From Miltoncostaeales bacterium (GTDB lineage Bacteria; Actinomycetota; Thermoleophilia; Miltoncostaeales; Miltoncostaeaceae): DNA of 64,000 nucleotides. This document shows, one piece after another, positions 37,235 to 46,945 of this stretch. Made by a program: the position numbers and the translations under genes. A model generated the notes under the pieces. That model ran no database searches. It saw only the letters and a list, made by a program, of their open reading frames with translations, and had not been told where the DNA came from. The stretch is from contig JAURGT010000001.1 in the NCBI GenBank assembly GCA_030833665.1, positions 1-64,000 of the forward strand, in the 5' to 3' direction. How positions within the stretch are numbered: the first letter of the stretch is position 1; each line of letters begins with the position of its first letter.

Positions 37235-38170
37235 TCAGTCGTCGCGGAGCGCCAGGCCGTGGCGGGCCAGGTTCTCCTTGACTTCTTCGATGCTCTTCTT
37301 CCCGAAGTTCGGGATGGCCGAGAGGTCATCCTCGCTCTTCGAGATCAGGTCGCCGATGGTCTCGACGCCCACGCGCTTGAGGCAGTTGTAGGAGCGCACG
37401 CCCAGCTCGAGCTCCTCGATGAGGATGTTGGCCATCTCGCCACCGGGCTGCGGCGGCTCGGGCTCCTCCTCGGTGAGCAGGCGGATGTCCTTCGGGTCGG
37501 CGAAGATCGCAAGGCGCTCGATGAGGATCGCCGAGGCCTGGGCCACTGCGGTGCGCGGATCCACCGAGCCGTCGGTCTCGACCTCGAGGGTGAGCTTGTC
37601 GTAGTCGGTGCGCTGGCCCACGCGGGCGGCGCCGACCTCGTAGCGCACGCGGCGCACGGGCGAGAAGTTGCTGTCGACGGGGATGACCCCGATGCTCGAT
37701 CCCGGCCCCTTGTTCTGGTCGGCCGCCACGTAGCCGCGACCGCGGGCGATGGTGAGCACCATGTCCAGCGAGGCGCCGGCCTCGATGTTGGCGATCTCCA
37801 GCTCGGGGTTGAGGATCTCCAGGTCGGACGGGCAGGCGATGTCGCCGGCGGTCACGACGCCCGGGCCCTGGCGGCTGAGCTCGACCTCGATCTCGTCGGC
37901 CTCGCCGACCAGGCGGCACACCAGGCCGCGGAGGTTGAGGATGATGTCCGTGACGTCCTCGCGCACGCCCTTCACCGTGGTGAACTCGTGCTGCACGCCG
38001 TCGATCTTGACCGACGTCACGGCGGCGCCCTCGAGCGACGAGAGCAGCACGCGCCGGAGCGAGTTGCCGAAGGTGTGTCCGAAGCCGCGGTCGAGCGGCT
38101 CGACCTCGATCTGCCCGAAGACGTCGGACTCGGGCTCGTAGGACATGCGCGGGGTCTGGATGTCGAGCAC
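37235..38170 (-). CDS. rpoA: RNA polymerase alpha subunit
   Basis: 311 residues. The N-terminal dimerisation domain (DRGFGHTFGNSLRRVLLSSLEG) joins through an acidic linker (EEEPEPPQPGG) to the C-terminal domain with RSYNCLKRVGVETIGDL and NFGKKSIEEVKENL, which contacts UP elements and activators. It lies in the standard rpsM-rpsK-rpsD-rpoA-rplQ order. A GC-rich 126-bp gap before it includes a 16-bp palindrome GGCCTCGGCCGAGGCC at 38231-38246. Confidence 0.98.
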   Translation of the reverse strand: MLDIQTPRMSYEPESDVFGQIEVEPLDRGFGHTFGNSLRRVLLSSLEGAAVTSVKIDGVQHEFTTVKGVREDVTDIILNLRGLVCRLVGEADEIEVELSRQGPGVVTAGDIACPSDLEILNPELEIANIEAGASLDMVLTIARGRGYVAADQNKGPGSSIGVIPVDSNFSPVRRVRYEVGAARVGQRTDYDKLTLEVETDGSVDPRTAVAQASAILIERLAIFADPKDIRLLTEEEPEPPQPGGEMANILIEELELGVRSYNCLKRVGVETIGDLISKSEDDLSAIPNFGKKSIEEVKENLARHGLALRDD

Positions 38171-38296
38171 TTGGGTTGCTCCTCCCGGCCCTGTGGCCGG
38201 TTATGTGGTGAACGCGGAACCGGGTCCGACGGCCTCGGCCGAGGCCCCCGCGTCAGGGGCGCCCCGCCATCGCCCGTGTCGGGCCCGGTGCACTGC

Positions 38297-38917
38297 TTAC
38301 TTCGAGTAAAGCTCCACGATGAGCTGCTCGCGCACCGGGGTGTCGATCTCGGTGCGGTCGGGTGCCTTCAGCACCTTGCCGGACAGCGACTCGTGGTCGG
38401 CCTGCAGCCACGGGGCCACCGACGCGCCGATCTCTGTGGCGCCGCGCACGGTCTGCTCGGCACCGGATTCCGGCTTGATGGTGATGATGTCGTCGGGACG
38501 GCACTGGTAGGACGGGATGTCCACGCGCTTGCCGTTGACCATGATGTGGCCGTGGCGCACCAGCTGGCGCCCTTGGCGGCGCGAAGCCGCGAAGCCCAGG
38601 CGGGTGACCACGTTGTCGAGCCGCAGCTCGAGGAGGCGCAGCAGGTTCTCGCCCGTGATACCGGGCTGGCGGCTGGCCTTCTCGTAGTAGCGGCGGAACT
38701 GCTTCTCGAGCACGCCGTAGTAGCGGCGAGCCCGCTGCTTCTCGCGCAGCTGGATCAGGTACTCCGACTGGCGGATACGCCCGCGGCCGTGGTGGCCGGG
38801 CGGGTAGTTGCGGCGCTCGATGGCGCACTTCTCGGTGAGGCAGCGCGAGCCCTTGAGGAAGAGCTTCTCCCCCTCGCGGCGGCACTGCTTGCACTGCGGG
38901 TCACGATCGCGAGCCAC
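38297..38917 (-). CDS. rpsD: 30S ribosomal protein S4, zinc-binding form
   Basis: 206 residues. The N-terminus keeps four Cys (C9, C12, C26, C31), marking the zinc C+ type. The S4 RNA-binding domain is seen at RLDNVVTRLGFAASRRQGRQL and VNGKRVDIPSY. It nucleates 30S assembly and, in many bacteria, regulates the alpha operon. Confidence 0.97.
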   Translation of the reverse strand: MARDRDPQCKQCRREGEKLFLKGSRCLTEKCAIERRNYPPGHHGRGRIRQSEYLIQLREKQRARRYYGVLEKQFRRYYEKASRQPGITGENLLRLLELRLDNVVTRLGFAASRRQGRQLVRHGHIMVNGKRVDIPSYQCRPDDIITIKPESGAEQTVRGATEIGASVAPWLQADHESLSGKVLKAPDRTEIDTPVREQLIVELYSK

Positions 38918-38926
38918 GTCGGCCTC

Positions 38927-39325
38927 CTAGACGCGGCGCCGCTTGCGAGGGCGGCAGCCGTTGTGGGGAACGGGACTCACGTCGGTGACGGAGGTGACCT
39001 CGAGGCCGGCGGCCTGCAGCGAGCGGATGGCCGTCTCGCGGCCGGAGCCGGGACCCTTCACGAAGACGTCGACCTTCTGCAGGCCGTGCTCCATGCCCTT
39101 GCGGGCGGCGGCGTCGGCCGTCACCTGGGCGGCGAACGGCGTGCTCTTGCGGGAGCCCTTGAACCCGGCAGAGCCGGCGGTCTCCCACGCGATCACGTTG
39201 CCCGCGCGGTCGGTGAGGGTGACGATCGTGTTGTTGAACGAGGTCTTGATGTGCGCGTGCCCCGCAGCGATGTTCTTGCGGGCCTTGCGGCGGGTACGAC
39301 CTCGGGTGGCCTTCTGGCGTGCCAT
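38927..39325 (-). CDS. rpsK: 30S ribosomal protein S11
   Basis: 132 residues. The characteristic blocks are [27 protein letters not shown] and the C-terminal [13 protein letters not shown]. It lies between rpsM (18 nt) and rpsD (9 nt). Confidence 0.97.
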   Translation of the reverse strand: MARQKATRGRTRRKARKNIAAGHAHIKTSFNNTIVTLTDRAGNVIAWETAGSAGFKGSRKSTPFAAQVTADAAARKGMEHGLQKVDVFVKGPGSGRETAIRSLQAAGLEVTSVTDVSPVPHNGCRPRKRRRV

Positions 39326-39343
39326 GTGCTCCTTACGCTCCGG

Positions 39344-39715
39344 CTACTTCTTGCGCTGCTTGCCGACAGTGCGCTTCGGGCCCTTGCGCGTGCGGGCGTT
39401 GGTCTTGGTGCGCTGGCCGTTCACCGGGAGCCCGCGCCGGTGGCGCAGCCCGCGGTAGCAGCCGATGTCCATGAGGCGCTTGATGTTGTTCGCGCGCTCG
39501 CGGCGGAGGTCGCCCTCCACGATGTAATCGCGCTCGATCACCTCGCGGAGCTGTCCGACCTCTTCCTCGGTCAGGTCACGGACGTAGGTGTCCTTGCTGA
39601 TCCCGACCTTGCCGAGGATCTCGTTGGCCGTGGTGCGGCCGATCCCGTAGACGTAGGTGAGGCCGATCTCCACCCGCTTCTCGCGGGGGATATTGACTCC
39701 GGCGATTCGCGCCAC
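39344..39715 (-). CDS. rpsM: 30S ribosomal protein S13
   Basis: 123 residues starting [20 protein letters not shown], with [20 protein letters not shown] and a basic tail ending GKQRKK. It contacts P-site tRNA and the bridge to the large subunit. It follows rpmJ by 3 nt. Confidence 0.97.
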   Translation of the reverse strand: MARIAGVNIPREKRVEIGLTYVYGIGRTTANEILGKVGISKDTYVRDLTEEEVGQLREVIERDYIVEGDLRRERANNIKRLMDIGCYRGLRHRRGLPVNGQRTKTNARTRKGPKRTVGKQRKK

Positions 39716-39718
39716 TGA

Positions 39719-39832
39719 CTACCCCTGGGTCTGCTTGTGTCGAGGGTTGCTGCAGATCACGAGGACCTTGCCGTGCCGCTTGATCACGCGGCACTTCTCG
39801 CACATCGGCTTCACGGACGGACGGACCTTCAC
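39719..39832 (-). CDS. rpmJ: 50S ribosomal protein L36, zinc form
   Basis: 37 residues with the C11-C14-C27-H32 zinc set ([20 protein letters not shown]). It starts at a GTG with GAGGAG 6 nt upstream. It is the first gene after the 220-bp gap where infA is normally found. Confidence 0.95.
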   Translation of the reverse strand: MKVRPSVKPMCEKCRVIKRHGKVLVICSNPRHKQTQG

Positions 39833-39987
39833 GAAATGCTCCTCACTGTGTGACCCGGGGACGACTCGGCGTGGCGCGTGGCCAACTGGGCCGCGACGCC
39901 CCCGCAAAGCGCGTGGTGACGGTGCGGGATCGCAGGGCCGATGAGGCACACGGCGACAACCGCATTCCGTTCCACGCGCGGCCGCGC

Positions 39988-39993
39988 AAGATA
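39988..39993 (-). promoter_or_regulatory. Candidate -10 TATCTT for the rpmJ-rpsM-rpsK-rpsD-rpoA-rplQ run
   Basis: The 222-bp gap between map and rpmJ (39833-40054) has no credible ORF and no infA. TATCTT on the minus strand gives a leader of about 145 nt before rpmJ. The -35 region is weak. Confidence 0.35.
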
Positions 39994-40054
39994 GCAGGAA
40001 CCGGGGCTCATCGGTATCGATCCGTCATCTGCCGGTGAATGGCCTGATTGGCGC

Positions 40055-40870
40055 TCATGCACCCGCCCGGGTGAGGATCCGCGGCCCGGAGGCCGTTATC
40101 GCCACGGTGTGCTCGAAGTGCGCGGCCAGGCCGCTGTCGCGGGTGGAGACCACCCAGCCATCGCCCCCCAGCACCACCTCGGGGTCGCCCTCCGTGACCA
40201 TGGGCTCGATGGCGATCACCACGCCCTCCTCAAGCAACACGCCGCTCCCCGCCGTGCCGAAGTTCGGCACCTGCGGCTCCTCGTGCATGCTGCGCCCCAC
40301 CCCGTGCCCCACGAGCGTGCGCACCACGTTGAAGCCCGCGCGCTCCACGACCTCCTGCACCGCGGCGCCGATGTCGCCGGTTCGGTTTCCCACGCGCGCC
40401 TGAGTGATGCCGGCGGCGAGCGAACGGCGCGTGGCGTCCATCAGGTCGGTGGCCACCTGACTCACCGCACCCACCGCGATCGTGCGGGCCGAGTCGCTCA
40501 CCCAGCCGTCGAGGGTCACGCCGCAGTCGATCGAGATGATGTCGCCCTCGGCCAGCCCGTAGGGGCCGGGGATCGCATGCACCACCTCCTCGTTGACCGA
40601 GGGGCAGATGGTGCCCGGGAACCCGTGGTAGCCCTTGAACGACGGCACGCCGCCGCGCGAGACGATGAACTCCTCGGCCATCTCGTCGAGGGCAAGGGTC
40701 GTGACGCCGGGTGCGACCGCCGCCTCGAGCATGTCGAGGCACTCGGCCAGCACCGCGCCGCTCGCGGCCATCGCGTCGATCTCGTCCGGCGTCTTGGGAA
40801 TCGGCCCGCTGCGCGGCGGTGCCGGCGCCTCGGCGTCGGGCGAGCCCTTCCTACGCGAGCGCTTCGACAA
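40055..40870 (-). CDS. map: Methionine aminopeptidase, type I
   Basis: About 271 residues. The metal ligands are visible in SIDCGVTLDGWVSDSART (two Asp), GHGVGRSMHEEP (His), AIEPMV (Glu) and HFEHTVAIT (Glu). It removes N-terminal Met from nascent proteins. The start is uncertain: after the adk stop there is no ATG, GTG or TTG before the conserved helix. The TTG at 40870, overlapping the end of adk by 20 nt, is the best codon and adds a basic Ala/Pro-rich extension of about 30 residues. The other option is an ATT next to PKTPDEIDAM. Confidence 0.94.
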   Translation of the reverse strand: MSKRSRRKGSPDAEAPAPPRSGPIPKTPDEIDAMAASGAVLAECLDMLEAAVAPGVTTLALDEMAEEFIVSRGGVPSFKGYHGFPGTICPSVNEEVVHAIPGPYGLAEGDIISIDCGVTLDGWVSDSARTIAVGAVSQVATDLMDATRRSLAAGITQARVGNRTGDIGAAVQEVVERAGFNVVRTLVGHGVGRSMHEEPQVPNFGTAGSGVLLEEGVVIAIEPMVTEGDPEVVLGGDGWVVSTRDSGLAAHFEHTVAITASGPRILTRAGA

Positions 40871-41489
40871 CCTGCGCCTGCACCTCGTCGAGCGAGAGGG
40901 CGCCGTCAACACGCCGCAGCAGCCCTCGCGACTCGTAGTACTCGATGAGCGGGGAGGTCTGCGCGTCGTACACGTCGAGGCGGTTGGCCACGGCCTCGGG
41001 GCGGTCGTCGTCGCGCTGGTAGAGGTCGCACTCCGCACCGGTGGACGAGCACGCCGAGCCGTCGTAGGGATTGCTCACCTCGTGGAACGACCGCCCGCAC
41101 CCACGGCAGATCCAGCGCCCGCCCAGGCGGCGCACCAGCTCGTCGCGCGGCACCTCGAACGAGATGACCGCATCGATGGGCGCGCCCACCTCGGCCAGCA
41201 TGGCGTCGAGCGCCTCCGCTTGGCCGATCGTGCGCGGGAAGCCATCGAGCATGAAGTCGTCGGTGCGACCCGTGAGGGCCTCGCGGATCATGCCGATCAC
41301 CACGGCGTCGGGCACCAGGTCGCCCGCGTCCATGTAGGTCTTGGCCTCGAGGCCGAGCGGCGTGCCCTCCTTCACGGCGGCGCGCAGCAGGTCGCCCGTG
41401 GAGAGGTGCAGCAGGCCGCGCTCCTTCAGGAGCTCCGCCTGGGTGCCCTTGCCGGCACCGGGAGGACCGAACAGGACGAGGCGCGCTAT
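40851..41489 (-). CDS. adk: Adenylate kinase
   Basis: About 212 residues. The P-loop is FGPPGAGKGTQA, the NMP-binding site has HLSTGDLLRAAV, and DGFPRTIGQAEAL is the adk signature. The LID contains Cys (CRGCG, then ACSSTGAEC) that could bind zinc. It converts ATP plus AMP to two ADP. The family N-terminus ARLVLFG is reached only from an ATA codon overlapping the secY stop (AATAG), with AAGG upstream. No ATG, GTG or TTG exists nearby, so a rare start codon is likely. Confidence 0.95.
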   Translation of the reverse strand: MARLVLFGPPGAGKGTQAELLKERGLLHLSTGDLLRAAVKEGTPLGLEAKTYMDAGDLVPDAVVIGMIREALTGRTDDFMLDGFPRTIGQAEALDAMLAEVGAPIDAVISFEVPRDELVRRLGGRWICRGCGRSFHEVSNPYDGSACSSTGAECDLYQRDDDRPEAVANRLDVYDAQTSPLIEYYESRGLLRRVDGALSLDEVQAQVVEALA

Positions 41490-42751
41490 TGGAGGAACCC
41501 TTCGTAGGAGCGCATCATCAGCTGGGCCTCCATCTGGCGCATGGTGTCCAGGGCCACGCCGACGACGATCAGGATTGACGTTCCGCCGAACAGCCCGAAG
41601 AAGACGTTCGACTCGGGCAGGTAGCGGAAGATGATGTTGGGGAACTCGGCGATCAGGGCCAGGTAGATAGCGCCCGGCAGCGTGAGGCGGCTGACCACGC
41701 GATCGAGGTAGATCGCGGTGGGGCGCCCGGGCCGCACGCCGGGGATGAACCCGCCGTACTTCTTCAGGTTGTCCGCCTGCTCGGTCGGGTTGAACTGCAC
41801 CGCCGTGTAGAAGTACGTGAAGAGAACGATCAGCAGGCCCTCGAAGAAGATGAACCACCAGGAGCCCGGCGACAGGAAGTCGGCCACGCCCTGGGCCCAG
41901 CCGGAGCCACCTGCGAGCTCGGCGATGGTGGGCGGAAGGATCGTGATCGAGGCCGCGAAGATGACCGGGATCACTCCCGCCATGTTCACGCGGATCGGCA
42001 TGTACGTGGTGCCGCCCGAGGTCATGCGGCGTCCGACCTGTCGCTTGGCGTACTGAATCGGGATGCGCCGCACGCCCTCGTTCACGAAGACGATGCCCAC
42101 CACGAGGGCCAGGGCGATGATTCCGATGATCACCGCGGTGACCGGTGGCAGGCCGAGCCAGCCCCGGATCGCGTCGGGGAGCGCCGCGACGATGGAGCAG
42201 AAGATGAGCAGCGAGATGCCGTTGCCGATGCCGTGCTGCGTGATGAGCTCGCCGATCCACATCACCAGCGTGGTGCCTGCGGTGAGCGTGATGATGATCA
42301 GGAATGTCCGTGACCACCCCACTCCCGGCAGGGCATCCTGCGAACGGAAGTACATGACGTAGGCGAACGACTGCAGGAACGCCAGGCCCACGGTCATGTA
42401 CCGCGTGTACTGCGTGATCTTGGCGTAGCCCGACTCGCCCTCCTTCTGGAGGCGCTCGAGCGACGGGACCACCACGGTGAGGAGCTGCAGGATGATGCTC
42501 GCGGTGATGTACGGCATGATCCCCAGCGCGAACACGGCGAAGCGCGTGAGTGCGCCCCCCGCGAAGAGGTTGAGGAAGTTCAGGATGTTCGTGGTGCCCT
42601 GGCCCTCGAGCGCGGCGGCGAGCTTCTCGGGCTCGACGCCCGGCACGGGCACGTAGGAGCCGAAGCGGAACACCAGCAGCATGGCCGCGGTGAACCAGAG
42701 CTTCTTGCGCAGCTCCGGGGACCGGAGCGAGTTGAGCATGGCCGTGAGCAT
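41486..42751 (-). CDS. secY: Protein translocase subunit SecY
   Basis: 421 residues with ten transmembrane helices, the plug/TM2 region GIMPYITASIILQLLTVVVPSLE and the cytoplasmic loop with GVRRIPIQYAKRQVG. It forms the channel of the Sec translocon, which the secreted proteins in this window would use. It lies between rplO and adk as usual. Confidence 0.97.
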   Translation of the reverse strand: MLTAMLNSLRSPELRKKLWFTAAMLLVFRFGSYVPVPGVEPEKLAAALEGQGTTNILNFLNLFAGGALTRFAVFALGIMPYITASIILQLLTVVVPSLERLQKEGESGYAKITQYTRYMTVGLAFLQSFAYVMYFRSQDALPGVGWSRTFLIIITLTAGTTLVMWIGELITQHGIGNGISLLIFCSIVAALPDAIRGWLGLPPVTAVIIGIIALALVVGIVFVNEGVRRIPIQYAKRQVGRRMTSGGTTYMPIRVNMAGVIPVIFAASITILPPTIAELAGGSGWAQGVADFLSPGSWWFIFFEGLLIVLFTYFYTAVQFNPTEQADNLKKYGGFIPGVRPGRPTAIYLDRVVSRLTLPGAIYLALIAEFPNIIFRYLPESNVFFGLFGGTSILIVVGVALDTMRQMEAQLMMRSYEGFLQ

Positions 42752-42775
42752 CAGCGGGCCTGGCCCCGGGCCCTC

Positions 42776-43318
42776 CTACTCGCTGCCGGCGTTGCCGACG
42801 AGCTCGACGCTGCCTCCGGCTGCCTCGATCTTCGCCACGGCGGCGGCAGATGCCTGGTCCACGCGCACGGTGAGCGCGTGGGTGATCTCGCCGCCGGCGA
42901 GCAGCTTCACGGGGTACGCGCGGTTGGCATTGTTCTTCACCAGGCCGACCTTGGCGAGCGACTCGGCGTCCACCGTGTCACCAGCGGCGAAGGCCGTGGC
43001 CAGCGCACCGACGTTGACGGGCACCGAATGGGTGCGGAACGGGCCGATCGGCATCGACTTCTTGTGGTTCGGGCCGCGCAGCTTGCCCTTCTGCATGTGG
43101 ATCGGGATCGTGCCGCCGCGGTAGCCGGGGCGCGGGCCGGGGCCGGAGCGCGCGCCGGCGCCCTTCATGCCGCGACCGCAGGTCTTGCCCTTGCCCGAAC
43201 CGGGGCCGCGACCAACCCGCTTGCGGCGGTGCTTCGCGCCGGGGTTCGGGCCGAGGCTCTCGAGGCGGACCTCCTCGGGGTCCACGCCGCCCGTCACCTT
43301 GGGCTCATCAGCTGCCAC
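42776..43318 (-). CDS. rplO: 50S ribosomal protein L15
   Basis: 180 residues. The core has ESLGPNPGAKHRRKRVGRG and GYRGGTIPIHMQKG. The first 12 residues, with an acidic stretch, extend the usual start. The ATG overlaps the rpmD stop region. The C-terminal DQASAAAVAKIEAAGGSVEL fits the family. Confidence 0.96.
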   Translation of the reverse strand: MAADEPKVTGGVDPEEVRLESLGPNPGAKHRRKRVGRGPGSGKGKTCGRGMKGAGARSGPGPRPGYRGGTIPIHMQKGKLRGPNHKKSMPIGPFRTHSVPVNVGALATAFAAGDTVDAESLAKVGLVKNNANRAYPVKLLAGGEITHALTVRVDQASAAAVAKIEAAGGSVELVGNAGSE

Positions 43319-43499
43319 TCTGGACCTCCTCTACCTGCACGAGGTTCGCGACCTTGCGGATGGCGCCCTGGAGCGCCGGCGAGTCCTCGTGGATCGCGGT
43401 CTTGCCGATGCGTCCAAGGCCCAGCGCACGGAGCGTGCCGCGGTGGCGCTCGGAGCTCCCGATCTGGGAGCGCACCTGGGTGATCTTCAGGGTGGTCAC
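43308..43499 (-). CDS. rpmD: 50S ribosomal protein L30
   Basis: 63 residues: [20 protein letters not shown] and [20 protein letters not shown]. The start overlaps the rpsE stop by 4 nt, and the tail overlaps rplO by 11 nt. Confidence 0.95.
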   Translation of the reverse strand: MTTLKITQVRSQIGSSERHRGTLRALGLGRIGKTAIHEDSPALQGAIRKVANLVQVEEVQSGS

Positions 43500-44086
43500 G
43501 CGGTGACCTCCTCCGAGGCCTCGGCGGCCTCGACCACGACGTCGTCGGCGGGCTTGGTGGACCCGCCGGAGGTGCCCAGCACCTCGGCGACGGTCTTGCC
43601 GCGCAGCGCGGCCACCTGCTCGGGCGTGCGCAGGCTCTTGAGCCCGGCCACCGTGGCGGCCACGAGGTTGACGGGGTTGGTGGTGCCCAGTGACTTGCTG
43701 AGGATGTCACGCACGCCGGCGAGCTCGAGCACGGCGCGCACCCCGCCACCGGCGATCACGCCGGTACCCGGAGCGGCGGGCTTCAGCAGCACGCGGCCCG
43801 CGCCGTGGTGGCCGATGACCTCATGGGTGATCGTCGAGCCGTAGCGCGGCACGCGGAACATGTTCTTCTTGGCGTCGTCCACGGCCTTCTGGATGGCCAG
43901 GGGCACCTCGTTGGCCTTGCCGTGGCCCACGCCGACGGCGTCGACCTCGTTGCCGACCACCACGAGGGCCGAGAACGAGAAGCGACGGCCGCCCTTCACG
44001 ACCTTGGCCACGCGATTCACCTGCACCACGCGCTCGGAGAGCTCTGCTCCCTCTGCGTGCACCTTGTCGCGACTGCGCTCTGCCAT
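43496..44086 (-). CDS. rpsE: 30S ribosomal protein S5
   Basis: About 196 residues. The dsRBD-like domain has [19 protein letters not shown] and [17 protein letters not shown], and the C-terminal domain has [21 protein letters not shown]. The C-terminus carries an acidic Ala/Glu tail. The ATG of MAERSRDK is used because the frame upstream runs into rplR. Confidence 0.96.
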   Translation of the reverse strand: MAERSRDKVHAEGAELSERVVQVNRVAKVVKGGRRFSFSALVVVGNEVDAVGVGHGKANEVPLAIQKAVDDAKKNMFRVPRYGSTITHEVIGHHGAGRVLLKPAAPGTGVIAGGGVRAVLELAGVRDILSKSLGTTNPVNLVAATVAGLKSLRTPEQVAALRGKTVAEVLGTSGGSTKPADDVVVEAAEASEEVTA

Positions 44087-44105
44087 GTTTCTCTTCCCCG
44101 GTCCT

Positions 44106-44459
44106 CTAGAACTCGAGCCCGCCCTCGCGGGCGCCGTCGGCAAGGGACTTGACCCTGCCGTGGTATAGGTAGCCGCCGCGGTCGAAGACCACGCTGCTCA
44201 CGCCCGCGGCCTTGCCGCGCTCGGCGATGAGCTTCCCCACCTCGGTAGCCGCCGGGCCCTTGGCCAGGCCCTTCAGGGCGGCCTCGTGCGATCCGGCGGC
44301 GGCCACGGTGTGGCCGCGATCATCATCGATGAGCTGCGCATAGATGCGCAGGTTCGACCGCGAGACCGACAGGCGCGGGCGCTCGGCGGTTCCGTGGACC
44401 TTGCCGCGGACGCGGCGGTGGCGACGCGCGCGGGCGTCTCGTGTGCTGATCTTGCCCAT
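44106..44459 (-). CDS. rplR: 50S ribosomal protein L18
   Basis: 117 residues: [38 protein letters not shown] and the end [20 protein letters not shown], which binds 5S rRNA. It follows rplF by 5 nt. Confidence 0.96.
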   Translation of the reverse strand: MGKISTRDARARRHRRVRGKVHGTAERPRLSVSRSNLRIYAQLIDDDRGHTVAAAGSHEAALKGLAKGPAATEVGKLIAERGKAAGVSSVVFDRGGYLYHGRVKSLADGAREGGLEF

Positions 44460-44464
44460 CTCTC

Positions 44465-44998
44465 CTAGGCCCTCTTCCCGACCTTGCGCCTCACGACCTC
44501 GCCCTCGTAGCGAATGCCCTTGCCCTTGTAGGGCTCCGGCGGACGCACGCGGCGGATCTCCGAGGCGATCTGGCCGACCTGCTGCTTGTCGATGCCCGAC
44601 ACCACGATTTGCGTGACCTCGGGCACCTCGAACGTGATGCCTTCCGGCGGCTCGAAGGTGACCGGGTGCGAGAAGCCCACGGCCAGTTCGAGGTTCTTGC
44701 CCTTGAGCGCGGCGCGGTAACCAACGCCGACCAACTCGAGACGGCGCTCGAAGCCGGCGGTGACGCCCGTGACCATGTTGGCCACGAGCGTACGCGAGAG
44801 CCCGTGCAGCGCGCGGTGCGGGCCGCGGTCGGTCGGACGGGTGACCACGAGGGTGCCGTCCTCCTGCGCCACGCGGATGGGCTCCACCACCACGTGCTGG
44901 AGCTCGCCCTTGGGGCCCTTGACCGAGACCTTCTGGCCGGAGATGTCCACGGTGACCCCGTCGGGGACCGGGATGGGTGCGCGTCCGATTCTGCTCAC
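44465..44998 (-). CDS. rplF: 50S ribosomal protein L6
   Basis: About 177 residues starting at the GTG of [11 protein letters not shown], with GGAGGAG upstream. Blocks: [33 protein letters not shown] and [15 protein letters not shown]. It lies near the GTPase centre of the 50S subunit. Confidence 0.96.
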   Translation of the reverse strand: MSRIGRAPIPVPDGVTVDISGQKVSVKGPKGELQHVVVEPIRVAQEDGTLVVTRPTDRGPHRALHGLSRTLVANMVTGVTAGFERRLELVGVGYRAALKGKNLELAVGFSHPVTFEPPEGITFEVPEVTQIVVSGIDKQQVGQIASEIRRVRPPEPYKGKGIRYEGEVVRRKVGKRA

Positions 44999-45011
44999 GG
45001 TCGCTCCTCCC

Positions 45012-45407
45012 CTACCAGACCGTGCACAGGACCTCGCCGCCGACTCCGCGGCGACGGGCCTCGTGGCCCGTGAGGAGACCCTGGGAGGTCGAGATGATGG
45101 CGACGCCCATGCCACCCAGAACCTTGGGCAGGGAGTCCTTGTCGGCGTAGACGCGACGGCCGGGCTTCGACACGCGGTTGAGGCCGGTGATCACGCGGCG
45201 GCGGTCCTCGTCGTACTTGAGCTTGACGGTGAGCGTGGCGTGGGCACCCTCGCTGCTGGTCTCCCAGCCGGCGATGTAGCCCTGCTCCTCGAGCACGCGG
45301 GCGATGTCCGACTTGAGCCGGCTCGAGGGCATGTCGACGGTGTCATGCAGCGCCATGTTGGCGTTGCGGATGCGCGTGAGCATGTCTGCGATGGGATCGG
45401 TCAGCAT
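45012..45407 (-). CDS. rpsH: 30S ribosomal protein S8
   Basis: 131 residues: [21 protein letters not shown] at the start and [21 protein letters not shown] at the end, the 16S-binding site. It follows rpsN by 4 nt. Confidence 0.96.
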   Translation of the reverse strand: MLTDPIADMLTRIRNANMALHDTVDMPSSRLKSDIARVLEEQGYIAGWETSSEGAHATLTVKLKYDEDRRRVITGLNRVSKPGRRVYADKDSLPKVLGGMGVAIISTSQGLLTGHEARRRGVGGEVLCTVW

Positions 45408-45411
45408 CGGG

Positions 45412-45597
45412 CTACCAGCTTGACTTCGTCATGCCGGGGATGTGGCCGGCGTGGGCCTCGTCGCGCAGGCAGATGCGGCACAGGCCGAACTTGCGGAACA
45501 CCGCGCGCGAGCGACCGCACCGGTGGCACCGGGTGTATGCCTGGGTGCGGTACTTGGGAGGCCGTGAGGCCTTCACCTTGAGGGACGTCTTCGCCAC
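45412..45597 (-). CDS. rpsN: 30S ribosomal protein S14, type Z
   Basis: 61 residues with zinc ligands C24, C27, C40, C43 (RCHRCGRSR and GLCRICLRD). The short zinc form is the only S14 in the window. Confidence 0.96.
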   Translation of the reverse strand: MAKTSLKVKASRPPKYRTQAYTRCHRCGRSRAVFRKFGLCRICLRDEAHAGHIPGMTKSSW

Positions 45598-45615
45598 GTG
45601 TTCCTGGACCTTCCT

Positions 45616-46257
45616 CTATCGCTTTCGACCGCGGAACTTGCGCATCTTCTTGCGCCGCCGAGCCGCGCGCTCCTCGGCTGTGTAGCCCTGCTCGCGGAAG
45701 GGCATGCCCAGCTCCTGGAGCAGGGCCTTTGCCTCCTCGTCGGTGCGGGCCGACGTCGTGATTGTGACGTTGAGCCCGCGAACCGCCCCGACCTTGTCGT
45801 AGTCGATCTCCGGGAAGATCGTCTGCTCGCGCAGGCCGAGGTTGTAGTTGCCGCGCCCGTCGAACCCGTCGGGGTTGATGCCGCGGAAGTCGCGGATGCG
45901 CGGGAGCGCGACCGTGTTGAGGCGGTCGAGGAACTCCCACATGCGGGCACCTCGCAGCGTCACCTTGGCGCCGATCGGCATGCCCTCGCGCAGCTTGAAC
46001 TGGGCGATTGACTTGCGAGCGCGGGTGATGGCCGGCCGCTGGCCCGAGATGATCGCCAGCTCCTCGACGGCGTCATCGAGGGCCTTGGAGTTCGCCTTGG
46101 CATCGCCCACGCCCATGTTCAGCGTGATCTTCTCGATGCGCGGGTGCTCCATCGACGACGAGTACCCGAAGCGCTCCTGCAGCTTCGGGCGCACCTCGTC
46201 CTCGTAGCGCTGCTTGAGGCGCGCCGGCGGAATGGCGGTGGCGGTCTCGGTGCTCAA
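45616..46257 (-). CDS. rplE: 50S ribosomal protein L5
   Basis: About 213 residues: [41 protein letters not shown] and [18 protein letters not shown]. It binds 5S rRNA. The TTG start overlaps the rplX stop (TTGA). A basic tail of about 20 residues ([14 protein letters not shown]) extends past the usual end. Confidence 0.95.
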   Translation of the reverse strand: MSTETATAIPPARLKQRYEDEVRPKLQERFGYSSSMEHPRIEKITLNMGVGDAKANSKALDDAVEELAIISGQRPAITRARKSIAQFKLREGMPIGAKVTLRGARMWEFLDRLNTVALPRIRDFRGINPDGFDGRGNYNLGLREQTIFPEIDYDKVGAVRGLNVTITTSARTDEEAKALLQELGMPFREQGYTAEERAARRRKKMRKFRGRKR

Positions 46258-46568
46258 TCCAGGGCCTTCCCGGTGCGGGCGGACACGCGAATGCGCTCTC
46301 CGTCCTTGTCCTCGATGCGAACCCGGCACGGCTTCTTGTCGGTCGGATCGATCGGCATGACGTTCGAGATGTGCATCGGGGCGGGCTTCTCGATGATCCC
46401 GCCCGGGTCGTCCGGCGGACGCGCCTTGGTGTGGCGCTTCACCATGTTGAGGCCTTCCACGAGCACGCGCTCGTCCTTGGGGCTGACCTCGAGCACGGTG
46501 CCGGTGCGGCCCTTGTCCTTTCCGGCGATGCACATGACCTCGTCACCCGTCTTGATGCGCGCAGGCAC
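46254..46568 (-). CDS. rplX: 50S ribosomal protein L24
   Basis: 104 residues with the KOW motif [20 protein letters not shown] and [14 protein letters not shown]. The GTG shares one base with the rplN stop. Confidence 0.96.
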   Translation of the reverse strand: MPARIKTGDEVMCIAGKDKGRTGTVLEVSPKDERVLVEGLNMVKRHTKARPPDDPGGIIEKPAPMHISNVMPIDPTDKKPCRVRIEDKDGERIRVSARTGKALD

Positions 46569-46936
46569 TACAGCACCTCCGGGGCGAGGGAGACGATCTT
46601 CATGAACTGCTTCTCGCGCAGCTCGCGGGCAACCGGGCCGAAGATGCGAGTGCCGCGAGGGTTCTGGGCGCTGTCGATGATGACGGCCGCGTTCTCGTCG
46701 AAGGCGATGAACGTGCCGTCCTCGCGCGGATGCGCCTTCTTGGTGCGCACAACCACGGCCTTCACGACGTCACCCTTCTTGACGGCGCCGTTCGGCGTGG
46801 CCTGCTTGACGGTGGCGACGATGGTGTCGCCCACGTGCGCGTAGCGGCGCTTGCTGCCCCCGAGGACGCGAATGCACAGGAGTTCCCTGGCACCGGTGTT
46901 GTCCGCGACGCGGAGTCGTGATTCGTTCTGGATCAT
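46568..46936 (-). CDS. rplN: 50S ribosomal protein L14
   Basis: 122 residues: [20 protein letters not shown], the signature [20 protein letters not shown] and the end [20 protein letters not shown]. Confidence 0.97.
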   Translation of the reverse strand: MIQNESRLRVADNTGARELLCIRVLGGSKRRYAHVGDTIVATVKQATPNGAVKKGDVVKAVVVRTKKAHPREDGTFIAFDENAAVIIDSAQNPRGTRIFGPVARELREKQFMKIVSLAPEVL

Positions 46937-46945
46937 CGCGTGCTC

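Noticed and set aside
39829-40062. A 77-codon minus-strand ORF in the place of infA
   Set aside because: It has no OB-fold pattern or IF1 motifs, and its frame includes the rpmJ leader.
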